A DNA stretch of 64,000 nt from Bacteroidota bacterium (lineage in GTDB: Bacteria; Bacteroidota; Bacteroidia; Chitinophagales; Chitinophagaceae): the NCBI GenBank assembly GCA_020161535.1, contig JAIUNW010000001.1:62001-126000 (forward strand), in the 5' to 3' direction. Position 1 is the first letter of the stretch; each line of letters starts with the position of its first letter. Shown here piece after piece: positions 1 to 8,980 of the stretch. The notes under the pieces are model-generated. The model saw nothing but the letters and a program-made list of their open reading frames with translations, was not told the origin of the DNA and ran no database searches. The position numbers and the translations under genes were made by a program.

Positions 1-185
1 AATTAAAAGACGGCCAGGGTGGCAAAGAAAAACTAGAAGCGATTAAAAAAATGGCCGATTCGGTTAAAGGCCCAATCACCTACACCCAGGTATTGATTGG
101 GATGGGGCAGCAACTGATTGTCGATTTTATCAAGTCGCTCTTTATTGCTACTATTACCAAACAAACCATTCAACCGAAGCAATAA
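1..185 (+). CDS. C-terminal end of a membrane protein, possibly DUF4199-like (partial)
   Basis: The window opens inside a plus-strand reading frame that ends with TAA at 183-185, directly abutting the ATG of the next gene. About 60 residues are visible: a Lys-rich segment, then a hydrophobic stretch around IGMGQQLIVDFIKSLF that could be the last membrane helix, and a short polar tail. In Bacteroidota a small DUF4199 membrane protein often precedes a GT2 glycosyltransferase like the next gene, so this is my best guess. The zero-base junction suggests the same operon. The family call rests on context more than on sequence. Confidence 0.4.
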   Translation, partial: LKDGQGGKEKLEAIKKMADSVKGPITYTQVLIGMGQQLIVDFIKSLFIATITKQTIQPKQ

Positions 186-1127
186 ATGGATCTGTCGATC
201 GTCATACCCTTACTCAACGAAGCCGAATCCTTACCGGAACTAGCGGCCTGGATAGCTCGTGTGATGAAAGAACATGGGTATAGCTATGAAGTCATTTTTG
301 TGGACGATGGCAGTACCGACAATTCCTGGCAGGTTATACTCGACTTGAAGGCTGAAAACCCGCATATCAAAGGCATCAAATTTCAGCGCAACTACGGAAA
401 ATCGGCCGCCCTCAACGAAGCTTTTCGCGCCGCTACGGGCGATGTGGTCATTACCATGGATGCCGACCTGCAAGACTCACCCGATGAGATCCCCGGACTG
501 CGAGCCATGATCCTCGACGATGGTTATGACCTGGTGAGTGGTTGGAAAAAGAAGCGATACGACAATACCCTGACCAAAAACCTGCCTTCCAAATTGTTCA
601 ATGCCGCTACGCGCAAAGTGAGCGGCATCTACTTGCATGATTTCAACTGCGGGCTAAAATCATACCGACTTAAAACGGTTAAAAGTATTGAAGTATATGG
701 CGAGATGCATCGCTATATACCGGTGATTGCCAAATGGGCGGGCTTTCGAAAGATTGGTGAGAAAGTAGTAGAGCACCGGGCACGTAAATATGGCGTTACC
801 AAATTTGGCCTGGATCGTTTTATCAACGGATTTCTTGACCTGGCATCCATCACCTTTGTGGGTAAATATGCCAAAAAGCCCATGCACTTTTTTGGCGTTT
901 GGGGTACCCTGTTTTTCTTTCTTGGTTTTGTGGCGGTGGTGTACCTGGCCATTGCAAAAATTGTTGATCCAACCGTCAGCTTAAGCAATAAGCCGGTTTT
1001 TTTCATTGCACTCACCGCCATGGTGATTGGTTCGCAAATGTTTTTATCGGGATTTATTGGTGAACTGATCGCGCGCAACGCACCTGGCCGCAACGCCTAC
1101 CTGATAGAAGAAAAAACCGGTTTCTGA
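186..1127 (+). CDS. Family 2 glycosyltransferase with C-terminal membrane anchor (DPM1/GtrB-like)
   Basis: This 313-residue protein has a GT-A glycosyltransferase domain at the N-terminus, with the nucleotide-binding VDDGS motif at residues 39-43 and a DADLQD metal/sugar site at 92-97. Two hydrophobic segments near residues 237-262 and 273-298 anchor it in the inner membrane, which is the architecture of polyprenyl-phosphate glycosyltransferases of the DPM1/GtrB/ArnC kind. It likely moves a sugar from a nucleotide donor to a lipid carrier for surface glycan assembly. Its ATG follows the upstream stop with no gap and its TGA overlaps the next ATG by one base, so translation is probably coupled. 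Donor and acceptor cannot be told from sequence. Confidence 0.9.
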   Translation: MDLSIVIPLLNEAESLPELAAWIARVMKEHGYSYEVIFVDDGSTDNSWQVILDLKAENPHIKGIKFQRNYGKSAALNEAFRAATGDVVITMDADLQDSPDEIPGLRAMILDDGYDLVSGWKKKRYDNTLTKNLPSKLFNAATRKVSGIYLHDFNCGLKSYRLKTVKSIEVYGEMHRYIPVIAKWAGFRKIGEKVVEHRARKYGVTKFGLDRFINGFLDLASITFVGKYAKKPMHFFGVWGTLFFFLGFVAVVYLAIAKIVDPTVSLSNKPVFFIALTAMVIGSQMFLSGFIGELIARNAPGRNAYLIEEKTGF

Positions 1128-2260
1128 TGAAGATAGTGCTCATTGGTTCTGCACATCCTTTTCGCGGTGGTGGTATGACCAGTTTCAACGAGCGACTGGC
1201 AACTGAATTACAAGCGCAGGGCCATGACATTTACATCCTCAATTTCACCACCCAATACCCTGCTTTTCTCTTTCCCGGTAAAACCCAATTCACCAGCGAC
1301 CCCGTACCAAAGCACTTAAAAATAGTGCGAAAATTACATGCCTTCAATCCCTTCAATTGGATCAGCGTCGGTCGGATGCTCAGGAAAGAATCCCCCGACC
1401 TGGTGATCGTTCGTTTTTGGCTGCCGCTGATGGCCCCCGCATTTGGCACGGTACTCAGGTTGGTTCGTGGCAACCACCACACCCGTATAATTGCCATCAC
1501 CGATAATATTCGTCCACACGAAAAACGACTGGGCGACCAGGCATTAACGCGTTATTTTCTACGCGCCTGCGATGCATTTGTGTGCATGAGTAAAAAAGTG
1601 TACCTCGACCTGCAAAGTTTTCGGGTAGCCGGCCCCGTTAGACTGCTGGCGCATCCCCTGTATGATGCATTTGGTGAAAAAGCCGACCAGAGGCAAGCCC
1701 GGGAAAAACTCAACTTACCGGCTGACAAAAACATCCTACTCTTTTTTGGCTTCATTCGCAAATACAAGGGACTAGACATCTTACTCCAGGCCATGCAGCA
1801 ATTGAACGACGACTCCATCGTATTGGTGGTTGCAGGCGAGTTTTATGAGAGTAAAGCGGTTTATGAACCGTTCATCAGTGCGTTACAGTCAACGGGTAAA
1901 TTGATTTTGCACGAAAGCTTTATTCCCAATGAAGCTATCCGCTATTATTTTAGCGCGGCCAATGGGTTGATCCAACCTTACCGCTCGGCTACCCAAAGCG
2001 GCGTTACGCCCCTCGCCTATCATTTTGACCTGCCGATGATTGTTACCAATGTGGGCGGATTGCCCGATTATGTTATCGATGAAGAAACCGGGCTGGTTAC
2101 CGAACCGGAACCCGCCGCCATGGCCGCTGCCATCACTCGCTATTTTACACTGGGTGAAAACCATTTCGGCCCCGCGCTCCTACTTGAAAAAAAGCGTTTC
2201 AATTGGTCGGTATTTGCATCGGCAATAACCGATCTTTGCGCAGAACTGGAAAGAAAATAA
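1127..2260 (+). CDS. Family 4 glycosyltransferase
   Basis: This 377-residue GT-B fold enzyme starts with a Rossmann strand and a glycine-rich loop (AHPFRGGG) near residues 9-16. The C-terminal half has the GT4 donor-binding pattern, with TQSGVTPLAYHFDLP and then NVGGLPDYV near residues 290-315. The conserved acidic EX7E-type site is relaxed in this region. It probably adds a sugar to a growing lipid-linked glycan on the cytoplasmic side. The start codon overlaps the stop of the GT2 gene (ATGA), and gmhA begins two bases after its stop, so it sits mid-operon. The linkage formed is unknown. Confidence 0.88.
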   Translation: MKIVLIGSAHPFRGGGMTSFNERLATELQAQGHDIYILNFTTQYPAFLFPGKTQFTSDPVPKHLKIVRKLHAFNPFNWISVGRMLRKESPDLVIVRFWLPLMAPAFGTVLRLVRGNHHTRIIAITDNIRPHEKRLGDQALTRYFLRACDAFVCMSKKVYLDLQSFRVAGPVRLLAHPLYDAFGEKADQRQAREKLNLPADKNILLFFGFIRKYKGLDILLQAMQQLNDDSIVLVVAGEFYESKAVYEPFISALQSTGKLILHESFIPNEAIRYYFSAANGLIQPYRSATQSGVTPLAYHFDLPMIVTNVGGLPDYVIDEETGLVTEPEPAAMAAAITRYFTLGENHFGPALLLEKKRFNWSVFASAITDLCAELERK

Positions 2261-2261
2261 C

Positions 2262-2837
2262 ATGGAACAGACCATCAAAACCATTATTCAGGCCTCAATC
2301 GATACCAAGGAAAAGGTTCTGCAAAACGAATCCATGATCGCCCGTATCAAACAGGCCACTGATTTGACCACGCAAGCGTTCAAAAAAGGCAGCCGGGTGT
2401 GGTTTTGCGGCAATGGTGGAAGCGCGGCCGATGCCCAGCACCTGGCGGCTGAGTTCAGTGGTCGATTTTACAAGAACCGACTCGCTTTGCCCGCCGAAGC
2501 CCTGCATTGCAATACCTCCTACCTGACTGCCGTTGCCAATGATTTTGGCTACAATGAGATCTATGCACGCCTGGTAGAAGGCATCATGCCTGCCGGTGAT
2601 ATTTTGTTTGGGTTTTCAACCAGTGGCAACTCACCGAATATTGTGGCCGCTTTTGAAATGGCGCGGAAAAAAGGCGTGCATACGATTGGTTTTACCGGTA
2701 CAAATGGCGGACAAATCCGCCGCATCAGCGATATCCTCTTTGATGTGCCTTCTGACGATACGCCCCGCATCCAGGAAAGCCATATCATGATTGGACATAT
2801 CATCTGCCAGTTGGTGGAAGAAACTTATTTTGCCTGA
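2262..2837 (+). CDS. gmhA: Sedoheptulose-7-phosphate isomerase
   Basis: GmhA isomerises sedoheptulose 7-phosphate to D-glycero-D-manno-heptose 7-phosphate, the first committed step of nucleotide-activated heptose synthesis. The 191-residue length matches the family. The SIS-domain signatures are present: the FCGNGGSAADAQH phosphate-binding segment, STSGNSPN, and a C-terminal ESHIMIGH segment carrying the catalytic His. A GmhB-like phosphatase follows after one base, so two successive heptose-pathway steps are encoded side by side among glycosyltransferases. The kinase/nucleotidyltransferase (HldE, or HddA/HddC) is not in this window. Confidence 0.93.
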   Translation: MEQTIKTIIQASIDTKEKVLQNESMIARIKQATDLTTQAFKKGSRVWFCGNGGSAADAQHLAAEFSGRFYKNRLALPAEALHCNTSYLTAVANDFGYNEIYARLVEGIMPAGDILFGFSTSGNSPNIVAAFEMARKKGVHTIGFTGTNGGQIRRISDILFDVPSDDTPRIQESHIMIGHIICQLVEETYFA

Positions 2838-2838
2838 T

Positions 2839-3408
2839 ATGTTTTCCCTAGCCAAGGTAGATAAAAGCTGGACATTGTTTCTGGACCGCGACGGTGTTTT
2901 GAACGTCGAGAAAGTGGACGATTATATTTATCACCGCGGCGAGTTTAATTTGTATGATGGTGTATTGCCCGCCATCAAGCTACTGCAACAATATTTTGGC
3001 CGGATGATCGTGGTTACCAACCAACGCGGCGTAGAAAAAGGATTGATGACAGAAGCGGCCCTGCTTGACATTCACCAGCATTTGCAACAGATACTTGTTG
3101 ACAATGGGTTGCAGCCATTCGATGGCATTTATTACAACACTTCCCTGCTGAATGATCACCCTAACCGGAAACCCCAAATCGGCATGGCCCTACAAGCGCA
3201 GGCAGCTTTTCCAGAAATAGATTTCAACAAGAGTACCATGGTTGGCAACAACCTCAGCGATATGCAATTTGGCCGGAATGCCGGCATGTTTACCGTCTTT
3301 GTCAAGACCACTTCACCCCACCAGGCCCTACCCCATGCGGCCATTGACCTGGCTTTCAACGACCTGTTAAATTTTGCGCATGCACTACAGGCTGCCCGAA
3401 ATCGGTAA
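2839..3408 (+). CDS. HAD-family phosphatase, GmhB-like (heptose 1,7-bisphosphate 7-phosphatase)
   Basis: I chose the ATG at 2839 because it lies one base after the gmhA stop and gives 189 residues beginning just before the HAD motif I, FLDRDGVLN. Motif II (VVTNQRGVEKG) and the motif IV region (MVGNNLSDMQFG) follow, as in histidinol-phosphatase/GmhB HADs. The usual VGD of motif IV reads VGNNLSD, a modest variation. The Cys-rich zinc loop of classical GmhB is not evident, so the substrate could also be another sugar phosphate. Position directly after gmhA argues for the heptose pathway. Confidence 0.8.
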   Translation: MFSLAKVDKSWTLFLDRDGVLNVEKVDDYIYHRGEFNLYDGVLPAIKLLQQYFGRMIVVTNQRGVEKGLMTEAALLDIHQHLQQILVDNGLQPFDGIYYNTSLLNDHPNRKPQIGMALQAQAAFPEIDFNKSTMVGNNLSDMQFGRNAGMFTVFVKTTSPHQALPHAAIDLAFNDLLNFAHALQAARNR

Positions 3409-3418
3409 CTTCACCCCA

Positions 3419-4429
3419 ATGAAAGCAGTTTTTGTTCTATTGTTATCGTTGTGTTTTGTGTTGAGGGCATCGGCACAAAGACTCAAACCCGCCGATGCTA
3501 AAATGCTTCGGCAAAAAGAAGATTCATTGAAGGCTTTTGCCGACAGTATGATCAACGCCGACTATGCCGGTCGTCGCTTTCTAAACGATAGCCTGTTTGT
3601 GCGCGGTTTTGTGCGGGCATTACGCGTGCCCAATTCGTTTTATTATCCCTTTGATTCCTTGCAATCCATCTCCCGCTTATACGCACCAGACAGCAGCTTT
3701 CGCCTCTTCACCTGGCAATTGAAAAAAGACGAATATTTCTATTTTCAGAAAGGCGCTATCCAGGTGAAGACCAAAGATGGCTCGCTGAAACTGTATCCGC
3801 TTTTTGATGCGTCGATGTTTACCAGCAAACCCGATGATTCCGTGCGTTCACGCAACAACTGGATCGGTGCCCTCTATTATCGAATCATTGAAAAAGAATG
3901 GCAGGGTAAAAAATATTATACCTTGTTGGGCTTTGACGGCTACACCGTAGGCAGCAACCGAAAATGGATGGAGGTGCTGACTTTTGATCCACAGTCAGGT
4001 GAGCCTGTTTTCGGCGGACCATTTTTCATGGTGCAGTCAGACAGTGCCAAAAAAGCAAGTGTCGCGAACCGATTTCACATTGAATACAAGAAAGAAGCCA
4101 GTACCACGTTTAACTATAGTCCTGAAAAAAACATGGTCATTTTTGACCACCTGATTTCTGAATCCGACGAGCCACACCGGGCCGAGACCTATATTCCCGA
4201 TGGCGATTTTGAAGGCTTCGAATGGAAAAATGGCAAATGGGTGCAAGTGAAAAAAGTATTCACCGATGTGCCGGATGAATTCAAACGCGTGGATCCTTAT
4301 CTCGGCAACGCGCCAACGGAAGACGCGATTCGCGATAAGAATGGGAAAATAGACGAAAAGAAACTCGAAGAAAGATCCCAGCGCAATGCGGAGAAGGCAA
4401 AGCCAAAGGAAAAACCGAAACAAGACTAA
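3419..4429 (+). CDS. Secreted protein of unknown function
   Basis: The start at 3419 gives a clean signal peptide (a Lys, a hydrophobic core, then ASAQ around residue 20), whereas upstream in-frame starts would add unlikely residues overlapping the preceding gene. The mature part is about 315 residues, rich in aromatic and charged residues, with a Lys/Glu-rich tail. I recognise no domain. It lies ten bases after the phosphatase gene and directly before the flippase, so it is probably co-transcribed with surface-glycan genes. An envelope role is inferred from the signal peptide only. Confidence 0.75.
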   Translation: MKAVFVLLLSLCFVLRASAQRLKPADAKMLRQKEDSLKAFADSMINADYAGRRFLNDSLFVRGFVRALRVPNSFYYPFDSLQSISRLYAPDSSFRLFTWQLKKDEYFYFQKGAIQVKTKDGSLKLYPLFDASMFTSKPDDSVRSRNNWIGALYYRIIEKEWQGKKYYTLLGFDGYTVGSNRKWMEVLTFDPQSGEPVFGGPFFMVQSDSAKKASVANRFHIEYKKEASTTFNYSPEKNMVIFDHLISESDEPHRAETYIPDGDFEGFEWKNGKWVQVKKVFTDVPDEFKRVDPYLGNAPTEDAIRDKNGKIDEKKLEERSQRNAEKAKPKEKPKQD

Positions 4430-4432
4430 TTT

Positions 4433-5869
4433 CTGAACGCAGCAAAAAATAAAATTCCTTTTCGACAGCTCTGGCTGCAGTATGCCAATACGGCACTGAA
4501 TATTATTTTCCCACTCATACTCTTTCCCTACATGACCCGAACCCTGGGGCCGGCAGGTTACGGGGTATTGGGTTACTACGAATCTTTGCTTTCGGTAATA
4601 GTGGTATGGGCTGCTTTCGGTGTGCCCTATTATGGCTTGCGGTTGTTGAGCAAGACAACTATTGGCGATGCCAACCAGTCGAACGCTGTGCTGCACCTGC
4701 TGTTGATCAATTTTTGCATGGCCCTGGTGGGTCTGGTAGGTTATCTCGTGTATGTATTGCTAAAGCCCATGCAGATTGGCCCCTGGCAGGTTACAGCCCT
4801 GTATGGGTTTATCATCCTGGTATACATGTTTCATGCCGATTGGTATTTTCAATCGCAGGAGCAATACTCCTTTCTCGTAAAGCGGACATTTTACCTTCGG
4901 CTATACGTGCTCGTTAGTTCTGTACTGCTGGTGCACAGCGAGCAACACCTGATGCGTTATGTGGTGATCAGCGCCATCAACTACGCATTGATTGCCATGT
5001 CGGCCGGTTGGCAATTGCGTACTCTTTTTAGGTATTGGCGCTGGGATCCCCCATTGTTTAAAACCCTGCTTAAAGCGCTTTGGCCCTTCGCCTTACTGGG
5101 ACTGTTGGGTGCCGTATATATTTCATTGGATACCATCTTGCTGGCTCGATTGGGCCAAGTTGTTGCGCTGGGCCATTACAGTGTAGCTGCTAAAATTGTA
5201 CGCCTTGGGCTGAATGTATTTATTGCAGCTTCCATCGTGTTTTTCGTTCGGCTTTTCAGAACCGAGGTCGACAAATCCTTGCAGGCCGACAGCTTGTTAT
5301 TAACCCTTCACCTGAGTATTCCGATCGGTGCTTTATTGTTCTTTTTTGCCGAGCCGGTGATTCGTTTTGTATCGGGCGATCATTACTTGCCCGCCGTCAG
5401 CATTCTCCAATGGTTTTCCCTGCTTTGGGTTATTGTGCCTTTTCACGATTTTTTCAACATACAGGTACTCATGGTGCACCACCGCGAAAAAGCATTGGTG
5501 TATCTCTATGGTGCCGCCTGCATTATGTCGCTCGTGTTGAACCTGGTATTGGTCAACTACTGGTTCACACTCGGCGCAGTATGGGCCATCCTGATCACCG
5601 AAACCTTTGTGCTGGCAGCAGGTATTTGGCTTTCACGTGGTTATTTCAATTTGAGCCGCGGTATACTGTTGCAACTGGCTTCCTGTCTGCTTATTTTTCC
5701 GGTAGCCGCCGGTGTGCGTTACCTGACCAGCAAGTACCAATGGCCGCCCGTGGTAGAATTGACGATAGGCATAACCGTTAGCTTACTGGTTTATGCCGCC
5801 ATACAATGGTGGTTGTTGAAAAATAGTTTCTGGAAAAAATTGGCCGCGGCGGCTAGTCGTCGAGCTTGA
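4433..5869 (+). CDS. Polysaccharide flippase, Wzx/MATE-like (non-ATG start likely)
   Basis: A polytopic membrane protein with roughly 12-14 hydrophobic segments and the flippase signature [11 protein letters not shown] close to its N-terminus. Such proteins move lipid-linked oligosaccharides across the inner membrane. The first ATG (4532) would remove most of helix 1: in the same frame upstream lie [17 protein letters not shown] and no stop back to the TAA at 4427. No ATG, GTG or TTG exists in that extension, so initiation is probably at CTG 4433 (478 aa) or ATT 4454. If only the ATG is used the protein is 445 aa. The 3' end overlaps lepA by 17 bases, tail to tail. Confidence 0.85.
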   Translation: MNAAKNKIPFRQLWLQYANTALNIIFPLILFPYMTRTLGPAGYGVLGYYESLLSVIVVWAAFGVPYYGLRLLSKTTIGDANQSNAVLHLLLINFCMALVGLVGYLVYVLLKPMQIGPWQVTALYGFIILVYMFHADWYFQSQEQYSFLVKRTFYLRLYVLVSSVLLVHSEQHLMRYVVISAINYALIAMSAGWQLRTLFRYWRWDPPLFKTLLKALWPFALLGLLGAVYISLDTILLARLGQVVALGHYSVAAKIVRLGLNVFIAASIVFFVRLFRTEVDKSLQADSLLLTLHLSIPIGALLFFFAEPVIRFVSGDHYLPAVSILQWFSLLWVIVPFHDFFNIQVLMVHHREKALVYLYGAACIMSLVLNLVLVNYWFTLGAVWAILITETFVLAAGIWLSRGYFNLSRGILLQLASCLLIFPVAAGVRYLTSKYQWPPVVELTIGITVSLLVYAAIQWWLLKNSFWKKLAAAASRRA

Positions 5870-7646
5870 GTACGGCCAGAAATGCTTCCTGGGGTACTTC
5901 CACCGACCCGATCTGGCGCATTCTTTTTTTACCTTCTTTTTGCTTCTCTAATAATTTTCTTTTCCGGCTGATATCACCCCCATAACATTTGGCAGTAACG
6001 TCTTTGCGCATAGCTGAAATATTTTCGCGCGCAACGATCTTCGCACCAATAGCCGCCTGGATAGCGATCAGGAATTGCTGCTTCGGCAACAACTCTTTCA
6101 GCTTTTCGCACAGTTTGCGGCCGAAATCATTGGCCCGGCTGCGGTGGATAAGCGCACTCAACGCATCCACTTTTTCGGCGTTGAGCAGAATGTCCATTTT
6201 GACGATATCCGCTTCGCGGTAACCAATCGGGTGGTAATCGAACGATGCATAACCGCGGGTTTGGCTCTTGAGTTTATCGTAGAAATCAAACACGATTTCA
6301 GTCAGCGGCATTTCAAATATCAGCTCCACCCGGGTTTGCGTCAAATAGCTTTGGTTGATCAGGATGCCGCGTTTGCCCAGGCAAAGCGTCATGATATTAC
6401 CTATGTATTCCGGCTTGGTAATGATCTGTGCTTTGATAAATGGCTCTTCAATGCGATCGATCCGGCTGGGGTCGGGCATTTCTGTGGGGTTGTTTACCAT
6501 TACGCGTTCACCCTTGCTGGTGTAAGCGATGAAGCTAACGTTGGGCACCGTGGTGATAACGGTTTGGTTGAACTCCCTTTCCAGTCGCTCCTGGATGATT
6601 TCCATGTGCAGCATGCCCAGAAAACCGCAACGAAAACCAAAGCCGAGGGCTTGTGAAGTTTCCAGTTCGTAGGTAAGCGATGCATCGTTTAACTGCAATT
6701 TATCCATGCAATCGCGTAGCTCTTCAAAATCATCGGTCTCTACGGGAAAGATGCCCGCAAAAACCATCGGCTTCACTTCTTCGAAACCTTTGATCGCTTC
6801 TTTGGTCGGGTTGGCTGCCAGGGTAATGGTATCACCCACTTTAACTTCTTTGGCATTCTTGATACCGGTAATCACATAGCCCACATCACCCGCCGACACT
6901 TCATTCACTTCGGTCATCTTCAGTTTCAAGATGCCGACTTCATCAGCAAAATATTCCTGGCCGGTAGACACAAATTTGATCTTGTCGCCCTTGCGGATTT
7001 TTCCGTTGAGGATACGGTAATAAACAATGATGCCCCGAAAGCTGTTGAAAACACTGTCGAAGATCAAGGCCTGCAGTGGCTCATCCACCTTACCGGTGGG
7101 TGCGGGAATACGTTCTACAATCGCTTCCAGAATTTTATCGACGCCCAAACCAGTGCGGCCGCTTGCCAGCAAAATATCTTCCGGCTTACAGCCGATCAAT
7201 TCTACAATCTGGTCTTTTACCTCTTCAATCATCGCGCCGTCCATATCGATCTTGTTGATCACGGGGATGATCTCCAGGTCGTTGTCGATCGCCAGGTAGA
7301 GATTGGAAATGGTTTGGGCCTGAATACCCTGGGCAGCATCTACCACCAACAGGGCACCTTCGCAGGCAGCCAGGGCCCGGCTTACTTCATAGCTAAAATC
7401 GACGTGGCCGGGAGTGTCGATCAGGTTTAATGTATATTGCTGATTATCAGTGTACCGATAGTTGATTTGGATAGCATGACTCTTGATGGTGATCCCTTTT
7501 TCGCGTTCGAGGTCCATGTCGTCCAGTACCTGGTCCATCATTTCCCGCTCACTAATCGTATTGGTCATTTGTAAAAGCCGGTCGGCAAGGGTACTTTTCC
7601 CGTGGTCGATATGGGCGATAATGCAAAAATTCCGGATATGCTTCAT
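5853..7646 (-). CDS. lepA: Elongation factor 4 (LepA), ribosomal back-translocase GTPase
   Basis: LepA is a five-domain translational GTPase related to EF-G that acts on stalled or mis-translocated ribosomes and in 30S biogenesis. The 597-residue length is normal. G motifs are canonical: AHIDHGKST near residue 11, DTPGHVDF near 77, NKID near 131. The LepA-specific C-terminal domain ends with the basic [20 protein letters not shown] region. It is transcribed divergently from the acyl-CoA-binding protein gene and overlaps the flippase gene at its 3' end. A TACTTTTG promoter element lies about 20 bases before the start. Confidence 0.97.
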   Translation of the reverse strand: MKHIRNFCIIAHIDHGKSTLADRLLQMTNTISEREMMDQVLDDMDLEREKGITIKSHAIQINYRYTDNQQYTLNLIDTPGHVDFSYEVSRALAACEGALLVVDAAQGIQAQTISNLYLAIDNDLEIIPVINKIDMDGAMIEEVKDQIVELIGCKPEDILLASGRTGLGVDKILEAIVERIPAPTGKVDEPLQALIFDSVFNSFRGIIVYYRILNGKIRKGDKIKFVSTGQEYFADEVGILKLKMTEVNEVSAGDVGYVITGIKNAKEVKVGDTITLAANPTKEAIKGFEEVKPMVFAGIFPVETDDFEELRDCMDKLQLNDASLTYELETSQALGFGFRCGFLGMLHMEIIQERLEREFNQTVITTVPNVSFIAYTSKGERVMVNNPTEMPDPSRIDRIEEPFIKAQIITKPEYIGNIMTLCLGKRGILINQSYLTQTRVELIFEMPLTEIVFDFYDKLKSQTRGYASFDYHPIGYREADIVKMDILLNAEKVDALSALIHRSRANDFGRKLCEKLKELLPKQQFLIAIQAAIGAKIVARENISAMRKDVTAKCYGGDISRKRKLLEKQKEGKKRMRQIGSVEVPQEAFLAVLKLDD

Positions 7647-7667
7647 TAAATGCGCTTAAATGCGGTG

Positions 7668-7703
7668 CAAAAGTAACCAAAAAAAGGCTAGTTTCGCAGC
7701 AAA
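7668..7703 (-). promoter_or_regulatory. Putative lepA promoter (TTTG / TACTTTTG)
   Basis: On the minus strand a TACTTTTG -7 element (7668-7675) matches the Bacteroidota consensus TAnnTTTG. A TTTG at 7700-7703 is a candidate -33 element, with a rather long 24-base spacer. The lepA ATG is 22 bases downstream of the -7 element. Confidence 0.5.
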
Positions 7704-7710
7704 CTCTCCT

Positions 7711-7971
7711 ATGACAGTGGACTTACAACAGCAGTTTGAGCAGGCCGTTTCCGATAGCAAATCTCTGAGCGAAAAACCAAGCAACGAAACATTGCTGCAA
7801 TTATATTCTCTCTACAAACAGGCAACCGAAGGGGATGTAAATGGTGATGCACCCACCATGTTTGATTTTGTGGCCAAGGCTAAATACGAAGCCTGGACAG
7901 CACAAAAAGGCAAAGCCAAAGACGCAGCCCAGGAAGAATACATTCAACTGGTTCAAAAGCTTAAGAGCTAA
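7711..7971 (+). CDS. Acyl-CoA-binding protein
   Basis: The ATG at 7711 yields 86 residues, the standard size of an ACBP. These proteins bind medium- and long-chain acyl-CoA esters in the cytoplasm. Typical family features are visible: LYSLYKQATEGDVN in helix 2, a KAKYEAW segment carrying the CoA-contacting Lys/Tyr/Trp, and a final helix ending EEYIQLVQKLKS. The last 11 bases overlap the 3' end of the convergent glycosyltransferase-like gene. An in-frame ATG at 7660 is less likely because it adds a non-homologous basic leader. Confidence 0.92.
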   Translation: MTVDLQQQFEQAVSDSKSLSEKPSNETLLQLYSLYKQATEGDVNGDAPTMFDFVAKAKYEAWTAQKGKAKDAAQEEYIQLVQKLKS

Positions 7972-8977
7972 ATTTTCTGAGCGCGTGCAAGATATGTTGT
8001 CCCTCGTTTAGCTGTGTTGCCACTACTGCCATTTTTTCCCGCGCCAACTGGTAAGCTTCGGGGCCAATCTCTGCCATTTTCGCCGGCAATTCCTGTATAG
8101 CGTCTATTTTCCAACCCAGACCTTCCCGCACCACATAATCGGCGGCACCCGCCTGGCTATTAATAAAAACGGGCAGACCTGCAAGTATATACATCGACAA
8201 TTTGTGGTGGAAAATATACTGCATGTACTGACCGAAAACGCCCGCCGGCCGGTCGATCGCATCACCGTCCCACACCAGGCCAAAACTGCCTTCTGCAATC
8301 GCAGGCAGCGCATGCGGCTGAAACACCCCTTTCCAAATAACCTGGTGGTTATTAGCAGCCTTTTCACCCCCTTCGCCATATAGTAAGAATTGAACCCCAT
8401 CCACCTGATTCAATTGGTAAATAAACCTGCTTTTTAGCAGGTTGCCTGCATAATTGATCGCCGGTGCTGGCAATCGGCTGGCCATTGATTTGGCCGCCAG
8501 AAAATCAAAGGGACCAAGTAGACTGCAAACAGCATGCGGCAATTTTGATTGTAACCATTGTGCCATTGTTTCACCATGCACGATGAACTGCGAAAAGGGT
8601 TGCAGAAACCGGATTTCTTTTTCCAGCAGCTGAGGGTCCCCATTTTTTAAACCGTCGATATCCATCAGGATGATCACCAGGTTGATTTTCTTCTTCGCCG
8701 CCAAGTGTAACAGCCGCTGGTACAATCGCGGGTACACGGGGAATAAGGCCACCAACAGATCGCCTTCCTGCAACTGGCGCAGAAAACGCTGCATTTGCAT
8801 CCAGCGAAGGGGTTGCACAAAGGGAAAAATGCCTTCGGCAAAACGAACTGCGTTGAAACCATTGTTTCGAAGAACGGTTTCGATGTCTACGCCGCCAATG
8901 CCACCATGCCGGTAGTTTGTACCCGCATTGGCTTCCAAAAAATATTTTTTCTTTACAGATTCGGCGCGCATATTCAT
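7961..8977 (-). CDS. Glycosyltransferase-like protein (WbbI/galactofuranosyltransferase-like)
   Basis: With the start at 8977 (or 8971) the protein has 338 residues and begins just before KKYFLEANAGTNYRHGGIGG, the kind of N-terminus seen in sugar transferases related to beta-1,6-galactofuranosyltransferases. Further on it has MDIDGL, GPFDFL, a GEGG turn and a C-terminal GQYMQYIFHHKLSMYILAGLPV segment characteristic of that group's acceptor/donor site. Its role is likely attachment of a hexose to a surface glycan. It is divergent from the gene at 8981 with almost no space between, and convergent with and overlapping the acyl-CoA-binding gene. Substrate is unknown. Confidence 0.72.
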   Translation of the reverse strand: MNMRAESVKKKYFLEANAGTNYRHGGIGGVDIETVLRNNGFNAVRFAEGIFPFVQPLRWMQMQRFLRQLQEGDLLVALFPVYPRLYQRLLHLAAKKKINLVIILMDIDGLKNGDPQLLEKEIRFLQPFSQFIVHGETMAQWLQSKLPHAVCSLLGPFDFLAAKSMASRLPAPAINYAGNLLKSRFIYQLNQVDGVQFLLYGEGGEKAANNHQVIWKGVFQPHALPAIAEGSFGLVWDGDAIDRPAGVFGQYMQYIFHHKLSMYILAGLPVFINSQAGAADYVVREGLGWKIDAIQELPAKMAEIGPEAYQLAREKMAVVATQLNEGQHILHALRKFSS

Positions 8978-8980
8978 ACT

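Noticed and set aside
4037..4696. A 219-codon minus-strand frame
   Set aside because: It lies opposite the secreted-protein gene and the flippase start; composition is that of an antisense shadow.
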